Positions 42,051 through 52,862 of a stretch of DNA of 60,261 nt are shown in pieces. The first letter of the stretch is position 1. The number at the start of each line of letters is the position of its first letter. Source of the stretch: an uncultured Gammaproteobacteria bacterium (GTDB lineage: Bacteria > Pseudomonadota > Gammaproteobacteria > Steroidobacterales > Woeseiaceae); contig CAJXYT010000004.1 of NCBI GenBank assembly GCA_913063505.1, forward strand, positions 1-60,261, in the 5' to 3' direction. Below the pieces are notes generated by a model. That model was given only the letters and a program-made list of their open reading frames with translations, ran no database searches and had not been told where the DNA came from. The position numbers and the translations under genes were made by a program.

Positions 42051-45000
42051 TTATCTTAATTCTTCGCCTGATAAGCATTCTGCCAATTCACCGCTGGCAA
42101 TAAATGCCGCCGAGTTGGTCGACTCTACAGACGGCTCATCCCATGAGCCATCAATCGCATAATAAACCTCCCCAACTTCCTGTAGCGGTTTTTTGAATAT
42201 TTGCGAAAAAATTAGCAATGCGGCCATAACCTGCGGACCAGCGACCACGGCACCAACGATTGGTAAAGTATTTCCTACATTTGCGGAAACTATCGCGGTT
42301 TGCTCATAGGTACGATTGGCAATGTCGGCCGCGCCCACGATACCAATATCGGCCGCAGGCCCATCGAGCGATAAGTCACAGGTATAGGTGATGCCATCTT
42401 CAATTATGAATGTTCCAGCGATTTCATCGAAACCGAAACCTTTGCTAAAAACATCCCGAAAATCGAGCGATAAGCGACGTGGCAGCGCAACGATACTCAT
42501 GAGTCCGAACACACGCCCAGCACCCGGTTCAATTTCTTTCAGCTGACCATTACCCAGCCGGACCTGAACCTCACCATCAAGCACCTCGAAAAAATCAGGC
42601 CGAGGGCTACCCGACCAATCCAGTTCAAAACTCATAGACATTTTTTTGCTATCGATTCCGGGTGTGTAGCTCAGTCTGGACATCGTTTGTTCAACATCGG
42701 TGCTTGTCAGGATCGCGCTGACAAAACTGTGACTTCCCAGTGGATCGGCATCATCAGTAAGCCAGCGACCGGTGCCGTCGATTTTAAAACTCGCATCGCT
42801 GGTGGAAATCTTGGTTGCTATAAGACCCTGCTCGGTTTTCTCGAGCGTTGCCTCCACAGCACCAAGGTAACGGTCGCCGAAGGCAAACTCAGCGGCTGTC
42901 AGTTGAATCGCTGGCAACTTGCGAGGATCAAGTTCCCATGCCAACTCGGTTTGTGTCTCGTCACCCGGCAGCCGGAGTTTCTCCATATCGAAGACCATCT
43001 TGCGGTCGCCATTAAAGTCGTACGGCACGAACACCGAACCAACGACGTCTTCTCCATCAAGTTGCACTAGCCAGTCTGCCGCACTTCGATCAACTCGAAC
43101 GCGATGTCCTTTTAAGTGCTGGCCGATGAGATACAGGTTATCAACTGTTAGGTCGATGGAGTGAATTAGTTCCGCAGCGCTGGTTTTCTTCTCACCGCTA
43201 CGCGAAAGACTCAACCAGTCCTGTAATCGCACCTCACTTGTCGAACCGCGAATGTGCAGACCTCGCGTATCGGCCGCCTGCACGGCGGCGCCGCCCATCG
43301 TGATGACACCGCGGTCGAGGTCCCAACTGCCCTCAGGTTTATTAAACGCCAATTGCCAAGCGATGTGATTCTCAGCAAAGAAAGCGCTCTCAATAAATTC
43401 TCCGCCTGGCATGAAACGAATATCACCTGATATTTGCAATGAGGAATCAGCTGGCTTTCCGATCGGCACCGGCAAGAGTAATTCGAGTCCATTGAGGTCG
43501 CTTTCGATCTGCACGGTCAGTGGTGATTTAGTCTCCATCTTGCCACTGGGAAATAGAATGCGTGCCTGGTACACAGCGGCACCCTTAATGAGCCCGTCCA
43601 TCGGCACACCCAGCTCGTTGACAATACCATCCGCAGTCGCTGTGCCAAGCGCGGTTGCGATCACGCTGAATTGTGGATCCTTGGAGCGTTGCATTGAAAT
43701 GCTAATGCCTTCGCCCAGAAATGTTCCAGCGAGCCCCTTACTCTCGATTCGATCTCGCTCAATTGTCACTTCACCGATCAGATCCGTGATCGGTGAATTA
43801 AGACCTGCTACCGCCAACGTTCCATTATTACTTCGCACCCGCACCTGAAACTCGAACTCTTGAATACGCTCTCTTTTAAGTGGCACCATCAGATCGAGGG
43901 CGAAAGACGCTTCCCCATCAACGGTAATGCGATCCAATTGCCCGCCAAATACATTTTTGATGGGGCTTTGCATCGAAAATTCGCGAATCGATTCCAGCGA
44001 TCCTGTTGAGAAAGACTCGATATTTAGTACGGGGTCTCTGAGGTCTGGAATATTCACCTTGGCGTTGATGGCAGAAATACCGGCATTTATCGACTGATTT
44101 TCAGTCGAATAGAGCCGAGCATTATCGAGTATCACTTCAGTGTCCAACCCTTCTGCTGCTGGCCACAGCTTGTGATATTTGAAAGTCATGTTGCGAACCG
44201 AGGCCTTCATCAATAGGCGCCCTTCCCCACCGTCGAACGGAAACTTGTCGAGCGGTCCATGGAGAGTGGTTGTACCGTGGGTTATCGATCCGCTGACCAA
44301 TGCCATTTGAAACCATTCATACAAAATCGGCTTTAGTGCTTTTTCTGGAATGTAGCGTTTCGCCTCTTCGATATTTGAAATGCTCCAAGTACTGGCAAGA
44401 TCGATTTCAGGTGATAGTCCGTCTTTGTAAAGAACCAGCTGAACGTTGCTTTGACTGTTGATGATCTCACTACTTATGACGATGCTGTCAGAGAGGATGG
44501 TCGTTCGGTTATTGTTGTTCTTCCAAATGACAGTTCCATCTGCTTGATCAACCGCGATGACTTGGGGTAGATACTCAGGTACGTGAATCTCAAGCTCAGT
44601 GGATTCGATCTCGAGACGGCCGCCGGTGTGATTAGCCCTCACCAGTCCGGAGAACCCGCGGACACCGGGGCGCGACGAAGCGCCGGCGATGCCTACTCGA
44701 TCCAGCTCCACAGAAACATTGAATCGTGGCGCATCACTATCAATCTCAGAGACCGTCGCAACTAGGTTTCGTACAACCCCGGACGGTTGAAAATCAAGCA
44801 ATAAGCCTTTTAGCTCTTCGCTGAGCCAGGGCCTCATTATCCGCAGATCATCCAAATTCAGATGGGAAGCTCTGGCATCCAACATCACAATAGTGCCGGC
44901 GTCATCCACACTGGCCTCGACTTGAAGCGATGATTCTGGCCAATCGTGACCCTCAACCGAGAGTCGAAATTCATTTGCAGCGATCAGCCAATCGAAGTCC

Positions 45001-45890
45001 GATACATCAACCTCGATCCGGCCACTGATATCGAATAATTCGTCGGCTGCAAGAGCAACGTCAACGAAATCAAGTTCTGCTGTGAAATTGGATACCCGCC
45101 CATTGCTAACTGCGAGCGCCAACTCCATATCGCCAATGCCAGATTGAAATTGGCGGCTGCCATCCGTCAGACTCGACCAGCCGAGCAGGCTCACATCATC
45201 AGCATCGACGGTGATATCCCAGTTTCGCTCCTCTTCGCTTCCAAGGCTTAGTTGGCTGGCTGACACACTTAATTGTCGGCCCAGATTGTCGGGCAAGCGA
45301 ATATCCATATCAGCAGCAATACGTTTATCGTCGATGCTGACTCGCATACTTGGGACGTTGAAGAAATGTGGACGGTCATCGCCGGGTTGCAAGAAGCGCA
45401 ATTCGATGTCCTCGCCGATTATTTCGATACTCGTTGGCGTTGCCTGGCTTCCAAGTTCGGAGCCGAAAAGCTCGTCCAGCGAAAAGCCTTGAATTCGAAA
45501 ACTCCCATCGTCCTGCTGGCGCACATCAATACTCGCCTTAAGAATGATAAGCCGATCGACGACAAATGCTTGTTCAAACATCAAACGCAGCAATCCGACA
45601 CCGACCCGCACTTCTTCAGCAGCGATGATGCGATTGCCACTGCCGGGATGAATTAATTCTGCGTCGTAGAACTCTAGCTCTGGCCCACTGAGTCCCCAGC
45701 GCGCGTCCATTCCAGAAAATTCGACCTGCATTCCGATCGCGGCGCTTGCCTGAGTCTTAATCTCATCCTGGTATTGCGGCACTTGCGGTAGGAATAGCCG
45801 GAACAATCCCACCACTATCGCCAACAGGATAACGACCGTCGCTGCGGTATAGGCGAGGAATTTCATCAGCCGGCGGAAAACGTTTTTCAT
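42051..45890 (-). CDS. YhdP/AsmA-like large envelope protein (DUF3971)
   Basis: 1279 aa, N-terminal TM, 'GMQVEFSGMDARWGLSGPELEFYDAEL', C-terminal AsmA-like region; between rng and nit/tldD. Confidence 0.9.
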   Translation of the reverse strand: MKNVFRRLMKFLAYTAATVVILLAIVVGLFRLFLPQVPQYQDEIKTQASAAIGMQVEFSGMDARWGLSGPELEFYDAELIHPGSGNRIIAAEEVRVGVGLLRLMFEQAFVVDRLIILKASIDVRQQDDGSFRIQGFSLDELFGSELGSQATPTSIEIIGEDIELRFLQPGDDRPHFFNVPSMRVSIDDKRIAADMDIRLPDNLGRQLSVSASQLSLGSEEERNWDITVDADDVSLLGWSSLTDGSRQFQSGIGDMELALAVSNGRVSNFTAELDFVDVALAADELFDISGRIEVDVSDFDWLIAANEFRLSVEGHDWPESSLQVEASVDDAGTIVMLDARASHLNLDDLRIMRPWLSEELKGLLLDFQPSGVVRNLVATVSEIDSDAPRFNVSVELDRVGIAGASSRPGVRGFSGLVRANHTGGRLEIESTELEIHVPEYLPQVIAVDQADGTVIWKNNNNRTTILSDSIVISSEIINSQSNVQLVLYKDGLSPEIDLASTWSISNIEEAKRYIPEKALKPILYEWFQMALVSGSITHGTTTLHGPLDKFPFDGGEGRLLMKASVRNMTFKYHKLWPAAEGLDTEVILDNARLYSTENQSINAGISAINAKVNIPDLRDPVLNIESFSTGSLESIREFSMQSPIKNVFGGQLDRITVDGEASFALDLMVPLKRERIQEFEFQVRVRSNNGTLAVAGLNSPITDLIGEVTIERDRIESKGLAGTFLGEGISISMQRSKDPQFSVIATALGTATADGIVNELGVPMDGLIKGAAVYQARILFPSGKMETKSPLTVQIESDLNGLELLLPVPIGKPADSSLQISGDIRFMPGGEFIESAFFAENHIAWQLAFNKPEGSWDLDRGVITMGGAAVQAADTRGLHIRGSTSEVRLQDWLSLSRSGEKKTSAAELIHSIDLTVDNLYLIGQHLKGHRVRVDRSAADWLVQLDGEDVVGSVFVPYDFNGDRKMVFDMEKLRLPGDETQTELAWELDPRKLPAIQLTAAEFAFGDRYLGAVEATLEKTEQGLIATKISTSDASFKIDGTGRWLTDDADPLGSHSFVSAILTSTDVEQTMSRLSYTPGIDSKKMSMSFELDWSGSPRPDFFEVLDGEVQVRLGNGQLKEIEPGAGRVFGLMSIVALPRRLSLDFRDVFSKGFGFDEIAGTFIIEDGITYTCDLSLDGPAADIGIVGAADIANRTYEQTAIVSANVGNTLPIVGAVVAGPQVMAALLIFSQIFKKPLQEVGEVYYAIDGSWDEPSVESTNSAAFIASGELAECLSGEELR

Positions 45891-45909
45891 TAAGTCACGA
45901 ACCTGAGCA

Positions 45910-47388
45910 TCACATCAGAACCACGTCAAACTGATCCTTAAGATACAGCGACTCGGTTTGCAAGCGGATCGACTTACCTGTTTGTTCCTCGAGTTCTGCC
46001 AGACTCGGCGCCTGCTCGTCGAGCAGCCGCTCAATCACGTCCTGATGGGCGAGTATCAATACTTCTTCAAACTCAAACTGCCGAGACCGTCTAATGATTT
46101 CGCGAAAAACCTCAAAATACACGGTCTCGGCCGTCATGACAAAACCGCGGCCATTACAACCCGTACAGTCTTCGCTCAGAACGTGCTGCAGGCTTTCCCG
46201 CGTTCGTTTGCGGGTCATTTCGACAAGTCCCAGTGGCGATATGGGCGTTATCTGGTGGCGAACATGATCTCGTGAAAGAGAGTTTTCGAGCACCTGCAGT
46301 ACACTGCTGCGGTGCTCCTGTTCTCCCATATCGATGAAGTCAATGATGATGATGCCACCCAAATTACGTAGCCGAAGCTGACGGGCGATAGCAACTGCAG
46401 CCTCGAGATTGGTCCGATAAATTGTTTCTTCAAGATTGCGATGGCCTACGTACCCTCCCGTGTTCACATCGACAGTCGTCATCGCTTCAGTTTGATCAAA
46501 TACTATGTAGCCACCTGATTCTAAAGAGATATTTCGATCCATCGATTTCTTGATTTCGTCTTCTACTCCATACAGATCAAAAATAGGCTGGCGTCTTTTG
46601 TAATGTTCCAGCATCAGCTCAGCGTCCGGAAGATAGGTGCTCGCGAATTCCAGCATCGTAGTAAAATCTGCCTTCGAATCAACCAGTATCCGCTCTACAT
46701 CCGTTGAGACCATGTCGCGCAATACCCGTAAGGGTAGCGACAAGTCTTCATGAACCATCGTTTTTACATTAGCCAGCCTGTATCGCAGCTGAACGACATC
46801 CCATAACTTAAGTGTGTAACGCAAATCGGCCATGATGGCTTCCGGCGCGGCGCCCTCTGCGACAGTTCGCACGATAGCGCCACATTCCAGCCCCTGCTCT
46901 TTGAGCAGAACCTCAACCATGTCGCGCAAGCGTTCTCTTTCGTCGTCGTCTTCGATGCGTGCCGAGATGCCCACAGAATCACTGTGCGGCAACAGCACTA
47001 GGTAGTGGGACGGTAACGTGATGGACGTCGTCAGGCGTGCGCCCTTATTGCCGAGCGGGTCCTTGGCGACCTGAACCATGATGCCATCACCTTCGCGAAC
47101 CAGATCCTTGATATTCGGTACGTCGCCGTTATTTTCGACGGCGTCCGGTGTTGCGATGTCCGAGGCATGTAGGAACGCGGTTCTTTCCAGCCCAATATCG
47201 ATAAATGCTGCCTGCATGCCCGGCAAAACTCTCGAGACCCTGCCCTTGTAAATATTGCTGACTATTCCACGCCGTGCCGCCCGCTCAATATAGACTTCCT
47301 GCAATACGCCGTTCTCAAGCAGGGCAGCGCGCACTTCGGTCGAAGTCACGTTTACAAGAATTTCTTCTTTTGCTAATTCTTTCGTCAT
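45910..47388 (-). CDS. rng: Ribonuclease G
   Basis: 'NIYKGRVSRVLPGMQAAFIDIGLERTAFLHASD', 'GGIIIIDFIDM', 'LGLVEMTRKRTRESL', CTGCNGRG zinc-link motif. Confidence 0.96.
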   Translation of the reverse strand: MTKELAKEEILVNVTSTEVRAALLENGVLQEVYIERAARRGIVSNIYKGRVSRVLPGMQAAFIDIGLERTAFLHASDIATPDAVENNGDVPNIKDLVREGDGIMVQVAKDPLGNKGARLTTSITLPSHYLVLLPHSDSVGISARIEDDDERERLRDMVEVLLKEQGLECGAIVRTVAEGAAPEAIMADLRYTLKLWDVVQLRYRLANVKTMVHEDLSLPLRVLRDMVSTDVERILVDSKADFTTMLEFASTYLPDAELMLEHYKRRQPIFDLYGVEDEIKKSMDRNISLESGGYIVFDQTEAMTTVDVNTGGYVGHRNLEETIYRTNLEAAVAIARQLRLRNLGGIIIIDFIDMGEQEHRSSVLQVLENSLSRDHVRHQITPISPLGLVEMTRKRTRESLQHVLSEDCTGCNGRGFVMTAETVYFEVFREIIRRSRQFEFEEVLILAHQDVIERLLDEQAPSLAELEEQTGKSIRLQTESLYLKDQFDVVLM

Positions 47389-47960
47389 CTCTTTTTTTCA
47401 AATACGTCGATCCCGGCCGACGCTAATAATTCTATGGTCTCGAATACCGGCAGTCCCATGACGCCCGAATAGCTGCCGCTTATGGCTTTCACGAACATGC
47501 CGCCGAGGCCCTGAATACCATACGAACCAGCTTTGTCAGCGGGTTCCCCACTTTGCCAGTAACGCAGCGCCTCGCCCTGACCAATTTCGCGAAACTGAAC
47601 ATCCGTGCTGGACAGCACACTCCGGGTTCCGTTGGGCGTTTTCAGTGCAACGCCAGTCAGTACAGTATGCTTACATCCTGACAGTGAAAGTAGCATGTTG
47701 ACTGCGTCCTCGGCGTCCCGAGGTTTTCCGAACACACGATCCCCAAGCACTACAACGGTATCCGCGCCTAAAACGCAACTGCCACAATTCAGCGCCTCGG
47801 CTTTAGCGATTGCCAACCTCAGCACCAGATCCGAGGGTAATTCACCGTCAAGTGGACGTTCGTCGGTTTCTACCTCGACAACATCGAACCGAAAACCCAG
47901 CGATGCCAGAATTTCCCGACGTCGCGGGGACGTTGAAGCCAGTTGCAGCACGGGAGCCAT
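47385..47960 (-). CDS. maf: Maf-family nucleotide pyrophosphatase
   Basis: MAPVLQLASTSPRRREILASLGFRFDVVEVETDE; 'GADTVVVLG'; start set at internal Met. Confidence 0.94.
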   Translation of the reverse strand: MAPVLQLASTSPRRREILASLGFRFDVVEVETDERPLDGELPSDLVLRLAIAKAEALNCGSCVLGADTVVVLGDRVFGKPRDAEDAVNMLLSLSGCKHTVLTGVALKTPNGTRSVLSSTDVQFREIGQGEALRYWQSGEPADKAGSYGIQGLGGMFVKAISGSYSGVMGLPVFETIELLASAGIDVFEKKR

Positions 47961-47964
47961 CAAT

Positions 47965-48435
47965 TTACTCACGATGATACGGGTGGCCGGTTTGCAGCGA
48001 CCAGGCTCGATAGAGTTGCTCTGCCAGTAGCACTCTGGCCATGCCGTGCGGCAAGGTGAGCTCTGACAACGACCAAAGCATGTCAGCCCGCTGCCGGACC
48101 GCATCAGACACTCCGTCAGGACCGCCGATAATAAGACACAAATCCCGACCATCGGATTGCCAGTCTGCGAGCTTCGATGCCAATGATTTACTGGTCAGCT
48201 GTTTGCCGCGCTCGTCCAGCAACACCGTTTGCTCAGTCGAGGCAAGTTTCGCGAGAATGAGTTCGCCTTCAACTTTCATTGCCTGATGTGACTTGTCGTT
48301 CTTGTTGCGCCTAATTGTCGGAATCGCGTCGAGACGGAATTTCCATTCACGAGGATAGCGAGCGGTGTAGATGCCAAAGGCGTCGTCCACCCACGAGGGT
48401 TGGCGATCACCAACAACTAGAAGACGAATATGCAC
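47965..48435 (-). CDS. rlmH: 23S rRNA pseudouridine1915-N3 methyltransferase
   Basis: 'VLLDERGKQLTSKSLASKL', 'LIIGGPDGVSDAVRQRAD', C-term 'GHPYHRE'. Confidence 0.96.
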   Translation of the reverse strand: MHIRLLVVGDRQPSWVDDAFGIYTARYPREWKFRLDAIPTIRRNKNDKSHQAMKVEGELILAKLASTEQTVLLDERGKQLTSKSLASKLADWQSDGRDLCLIIGGPDGVSDAVRQRADMLWSLSELTLPHGMARVLLAEQLYRAWSLQTGHPYHRE

Positions 48436-48438
48436 GAG

Positions 48439-48801
48439 TTAGCCGTCGGTTGACGTCGCGCCTCCGGCAGGTCTGATTGACCAGAGTTTCTCCAAATTGT
48501 AGAACTCTCGTATCTTGGGCAGCATGACGTGGACCAGCGCATCCTGAAGGTCAAGTAATACCCACTCGCCACCGCTCTCGCCCTCAATCCCAGAGGGCCG
48601 GTGACTCGCCGCCTTGGCTCGATCTGAAACATTCTCAATAAGCGCCTGTACGTGCCGGCTCGAAGTGCCACTTGCCACAATCATCCAATCAGTAACCGTC
48701 GTCATATCGCTGACGTCGAGCTTGATGATATCCAGCCCTTTTATTTCCTCCAGCGCTTCTACAACAAGGTCACTCAATTCTTCGCTATTCATTCGTTTCA
48801 C
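48439..48801 (-). CDS. rsfS: Ribosomal silencing factor RsfS
   Basis: 'VTDWMIVASGTSSRHVQALIENV', 'GEWVLLDLQDALVHVMLPKIREFYNLEKLW'. Confidence 0.95.
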   Translation of the reverse strand: MKRMNSEELSDLVVEALEEIKGLDIIKLDVSDMTTVTDWMIVASGTSSRHVQALIENVSDRAKAASHRPSGIEGESGGEWVLLDLQDALVHVMLPKIREFYNLEKLWSIRPAGGATSTDG

Positions 48802-49441
48802 TCATATATAAATTTGTCTGTTTAATGACATCTCTCACAGCATCCGGCATTAAGAACCGTGGATCCCGACCGGCGGCCACCAGATCCCGTATCTCGGTTG
48901 ACGCGATCTCCAGTTGAGTCACCGCGTGGATATGAATGCGCCCGTGCGTTACCTCATGCAAGTCATTTACTCGATGCGTCCCATTCTCAGCAATCAAGTT
49001 ACCCAATGCACCAATATCCGGTGCCCTCCAACCAGGTCGATGGGCGATGACTATATGGGCGAAATTCAGAATTTCATCCCAGCGATGCCATTTGGGTAGT
49101 TCAAGGAATGCATCCATTCCCACTATCAGACCCAATGAGCGCTCTGGAAATTCTTCGCGCAGGCCCGTTAATGTGTCAATCGAGTAAGACGGCCCCTCGC
49201 GACGCAATTCGCGATCATCACTTAAGAAGCCCTCTTGTCCTTTAATAGCAGCATCGACCATGCGATATCTGAGCTCGGCGTCGGCATATGTGATGCCGCG
49301 GTGCGGTGGATTGCCGCACGGAATAAACCGGACTTCATCAAAACGCAGTGCCTTCAGCATCTCGAATGCTGTTCTCAGGTGACCGTAGTGAATGGGGTCG
49401 AACGTGCCACCGAATATGCCGATTGGGCGGGCGGAATTCAC
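48785..49441 (-). CDS. nadD: Nicotinate-nucleotide adenylyltransferase
   Basis: 'IGIFGGTFDPIHYGHLRTAFEML', 'PPHRG', 'STEIRDLVAAG'. Confidence 0.95.
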   Translation of the reverse strand: MNSARPIGIFGGTFDPIHYGHLRTAFEMLKALRFDEVRFIPCGNPPHRGITYADAELRYRMVDAAIKGQEGFLSDDRELRREGPSYSIDTLTGLREEFPERSLGLIVGMDAFLELPKWHRWDEILNFAHIVIAHRPGWRAPDIGALGNLIAENGTHRVNDLHEVTHGRIHIHAVTQLEIASTEIRDLVAAGRDPRFLMPDAVRDVIKQTNLYMSETNE

Positions 49442-50439
49442 TGTGACAGACTTACGACGACATCGGTCGCCATCTGCCAGGGATTTCCGGCACGCTGTCC
49501 TTTGGCCGCCGCGTCCGCACGCCCGGTTGCTTTGAGCATCTTGTGAAAGTCACCGTGCTGGTGCCGACTGATGCAACTGCGCACCAAGCCTTGCCGATTT
49601 CGCCAGACACCTGACTTTTGCATCGCCCCACCAAGGTCGCCGCCCTGCCTAATAACGTCATCCAGCGTCGCCAACGTTCGCAGTTCACGAGTCAGCGCCC
49701 ACATAACGATGACGGGTTCTATACCTTCTCTGCGCAGCCCACCAAGAATCTTTACAGAGCGACTGGCATCGCCCTCAAGCGCAGCATCAGTCAATTTATA
49801 AACGTCGTAACGGCTGCTGTTAGCAACGGCTTCATTTACAGCTTCTGCACTCACCTTTCCTTCACCGAGCATCAGGCGCAGCTTTTCAATTTCTTGCTGT
49901 GCGGCAAGTAGATTTCCCTCCACCCGATCGGCGATCAGCGTCACTGCATCTCTGTCCGGCTGCAGACCCGCAGATCGCATCCTGCTCGCTATCCAACCCG
50001 GAAGCTCACGAACACCGATCGGCCAAAGCGGCAACGACACGCCCTTCTGATCAATCGTCTTCGCCCACTTGGATGCACTACTACTTCGATCAAGCTTGGG
50101 GCCGGTAACAATGAACAATATTTCCGGGCCCGATTGCTCAACGAGATCGATGATCGCCGCACTGCCGGCCTTTCCAGGCTTCCCGGTGGGTAAGCGCAAC
50201 TCAATGATGCGCTGCTCGGCGAAAAGGGAAAAATTTCCCGTCGATGCTGTTAGCGCGCACCAGTCGTAACCGGCCGTTGCCACGTGCAACTCGCGCGACG
50301 TGAACCCGCATTCGCGTGCTTTCTCGCGAATACTGTCCAGCGCCTCACCAACCAGTAGAAACTCGTCACCAGTGACGAGGTAACAAGAGGCCAGAGATTT
50401 GATGAGATGCGAGGAGAGCTGGTTAGCCTGGATCTTCAA
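49438..50439 (-). CDS. holA: DNA polymerase III subunit delta
   Basis: 'YLVTGDEFLLVGEALDSIREKA', 'LLAAQQEIEKLRLM'; followed by nadD. Confidence 0.92.
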   Translation of the reverse strand: MKIQANQLSSHLIKSLASCYLVTGDEFLLVGEALDSIREKARECGFTSRELHVATAGYDWCALTASTGNFSLFAEQRIIELRLPTGKPGKAGSAAIIDLVEQSGPEILFIVTGPKLDRSSSASKWAKTIDQKGVSLPLWPIGVRELPGWIASRMRSAGLQPDRDAVTLIADRVEGNLLAAQQEIEKLRLMLGEGKVSAEAVNEAVANSSRYDVYKLTDAALEGDASRSVKILGGLRREGIEPVIVMWALTRELRTLATLDDVIRQGGDLGGAMQKSGVWRNRQGLVRSCISRHQHGDFHKMLKATGRADAAAKGQRAGNPWQMATDVVVSLSQ

Positions 50440-50690
50440 GCAAGCTGCTCCATGCTTATCGATTCGCCCTCGAGCAACACCGGAATGCCGTCGTCGACCG
50501 GGTAAATGCGCTTACCGTCATCGGTAATCAGTGCCTCATGCAGCGGATTAGACACTGCCGAGCCTTCGTGATTGACCAGGAGTCCGACATCGATCGCGGC
50601 GTTAACTCGCGCCAAATCATCTTTCTTCAGAAGGGCTAGGCCCTTGTGTGATACCGGGCATCGCAAAATTGTCAGTAAACGCTTATCCAT
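50436..50690 (-). CDS. Trm112/YcaR family protein
   Basis: MDKRLLTILRCPVSHKGLALL...'DDGKRIYPVDDGIPVLLEGESI'. Confidence 0.9.
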   Translation of the reverse strand: MDKRLLTILRCPVSHKGLALLKKDDLARVNAAIDVGLLVNHEGSAVSNPLHEALITDDGKRIYPVDDGIPVLLEGESISMEQLA

Positions 50691-50795
50691 GCGCCTATTG
50701 TAGCGCTTCAAGGGCGTCTCAGAACAGTCGCCAGCTCAATATTACTGCTACTTTCTGCGGGCTCGATGATCGAAAGGAAGGCTGCCCTCAATAGG

Positions 50796-51059
50796 CTAAG
50801 CGGTTTCATTATAGTCTTTTCTGTTCTTGGGCACGGGATCGTATCCAGAGCCGCCCCACGGATGGCAGCGACCAATACGTCGGACCGCCAACCACGTCCC
50901 TTTGAATACGCCATGCCGTTGCAGCGCCTCGATCGCATATTGTGAGCACGTTGGGTCAAAACGACAGTTCGCACCGAACCAGGGAGAAATTGCAAGTCTG
51001 TAAAACCGCACCAACTGAATGAGCGGCCACGCGAGCGCTTTACTCATAGAATTGACCAT
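50796..51059 (-). CDS. yidD: Membrane protein insertion efficiency factor YidD
   Basis: '[65 protein letters not shown]'. Confidence 0.96.
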   Translation of the reverse strand: MVNSMSKALAWPLIQLVRFYRLAISPWFGANCRFDPTCSQYAIEALQRHGVFKGTWLAVRRIGRCHPWGGSGYDPVPKNRKDYNETA

Positions 51060-51501
51060 CAGGCAGCCCGCATAGCCTCAGATGCGAAACGTCGAATCGC
51101 TATCAGCATTGACGACAATCCGGTGCTTCGGGTCGGGCTAAGGTGAGCTTCAAGCTGCAGCGCTGTTACGAAATCCGGCGGTGTATCCAATATGTCCTTT
51201 GGCGTGCGGCCACTATAAAGGCGTAGCAACAAGGCAATCAGCCCGGAGACGATTGCAGCATCGCTGATAGCCTCAAAGTGCAGTCGTCCTTCCTGCTCTT
51301 TAGCAACAAACAGACCTGCGACTGACAGCCTCGAATTCGATTCTCGTCGGTCCGATACGATTCGGGAAACTCGGGCAGGCGGCGACCCATATCGATCAGG
51401 TACTGGTAACGGTCCATCCAGTCTTCGAACATCTCGAAGTCCTCGATCAGTTCCTGTTGCGCGATCTGTATCTCATTACTCACAATTAACTCCGGCGCCA
51501 A
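51059..51501 (-). pseudogene. sufE: SufE family protein interrupted by a 1-nt frameshift (true pseudogene or sequencing error)
   Basis: N-terminal frame to 'ENRIRGCQSQV', then the other frame continues '[81 protein letters not shown]'; 443 nt = 148 codons minus 1 nt; stop overlaps yidD ATG. Confidence 0.88.
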
Positions 51502-52862
51502 CTCGTGCCATCATGACCGTCTTGAATGGTGACGCCAGCGTCGAGAAGCTGATCACGAATAGTATCTGCGGTCTCGAAATCACGTGCCGCCTTCGCAGCG
51601 AGGCGCTTCTCGATCAAAGCCTCGATCTCGTCAGACGACATGTCACCCTCGACGTGCCCGGCAAACCACTCGTCCGGATCGTTGCCGAGAAGTCCCATCA
51701 ACTCACCGCCAGCGTACAGTGCAGCAGCAAGGCTCTCTTTTTCTTCATCCTTGGTCGCTTTATTGAGATTCTTTACCAGACCAAATAATGCCGCCATAGC
51801 CCGCGGAGAATTCAGGTCATCTTCCAATGCTGTAAGGACAGCCTTCGGCACATCTGCCGCCGCACGCGCTTCGTCCGAGACAACGACGCCCTGCAGGGCG
51901 CCGTAGAGGCGATCCAACATGCGACGAGCAGACTCAATCGAGTCCGCTGACCAGTCCAGTGGCTGCTTATAGTGGGCACTGAGCAACGCTAGACGAATAA
52001 CCTCACCCGGTATGGTCTTTACCATCTCATGTACGAACAATACATTGCCCAGGGACTTCGACATCTTGGCCTGGTTCATGCTGAGAAAACCGTTGTGTAA
52101 CCAATAACGCGCGAATACCGCACCGTCGTGTGCGCAACAACTCTGCGCCATTTCATTTTCGTGATGCGGGAACACCAAATCACGCCCGCCAGCGTGAATG
52201 TCGATCGTCTCACCGAGGTGCTTTTTAGCCATGGCAGAGCACTCAATATGCCAGCCCGGTCGGCCCCGACCCCAGGGCGAATCCCAACCCGGCAATTCCG
52301 GTGTCGATGGTTTCCACAAGACGAAGTCGTGCGCCGCCCTCTTGTAGGGTGCAACCTCAACTCGAGCGCCCGCGATCATCTCCCGTAAATCGCGCTTTGA
52401 TAATGCACCATAGTTCTCGTTCGACGACACGTCGAATAGAACATGGTTTTCTGCCTCGTACGCAAATTCTTTCTCAATCAGCGTTTCGATCATCGTAATC
52501 ATTTCGCCAATGTGCTGCGTCGCACGCGGCTCGATATCAGGCGCCCGTACGCCCAACGCGCCCATATCATCGTTATAAGCTTTGATGAAGCGCGCTGTAA
52601 TTTCGTCAATGGGTTTACCGGTTTCCACTGAGGCAGCGTTTATCTTGTCGTCAACATCGGTGATATTTCGCGCAAACGTCAATTTATAACTGCGGCGCAA
52701 TAGCCTCGCTAGCAGGTCAAATACGACAGCGGGCCTCGCGTTACCGATGTGCGCGTAGTTATAAACTGTGGGACCACACAGATACATCGTCACCTCGCCT
52801 TCTATAAGTGGTTCAAACGGGACTTTCTTACCCTTAAGGGTGTCGTGTAGCTGTAATGTCAT
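51486..52862 (-). CDS. cysS: Cysteinyl-tRNA synthetase
   Basis: 'YLCGPTVYNYAHIGNARPAVVFDLLARLL', 'HIECSAM', 'KMSKSLGN'. Confidence 0.97.
   Translation of the reverse strand: MTLQLHDTLKGKKVPFEPLIEGEVTMYLCGPTVYNYAHIGNARPAVVFDLLARLLRRSYKLTFARNITDVDDKINAASVETGKPIDEITARFIKAYNDDMGALGVRAPDIEPRATQHIGEMITMIETLIEKEFAYEAENHVLFDVSSNENYGALSKRDLREMIAGARVEVAPYKRAAHDFVLWKPSTPELPGWDSPWGRGRPGWHIECSAMAKKHLGETIDIHAGGRDLVFPHHENEMAQSCCAHDGAVFARYWLHNGFLSMNQAKMSKSLGNVLFVHEMVKTIPGEVIRLALLSAHYKQPLDWSADSIESARRMLDRLYGALQGVVVSDEARAAADVPKAVLTALEDDLNSPRAMAALFGLVKNLNKATKDEEKESLAAALYAGGELMGLLGNDPDEWFAGHVEGDMSSDEIEALIEKRLAAKAARDFETADTIRDQLLDAGVTIQDGHDGTSWRRS

Noticed and set aside
42687-43848. Plus-strand ORFs of 80-145 aa opposite yhdP
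   Set aside because: Antisense to a continuous 1279-aa AsmA-like gene; no signature or start context.
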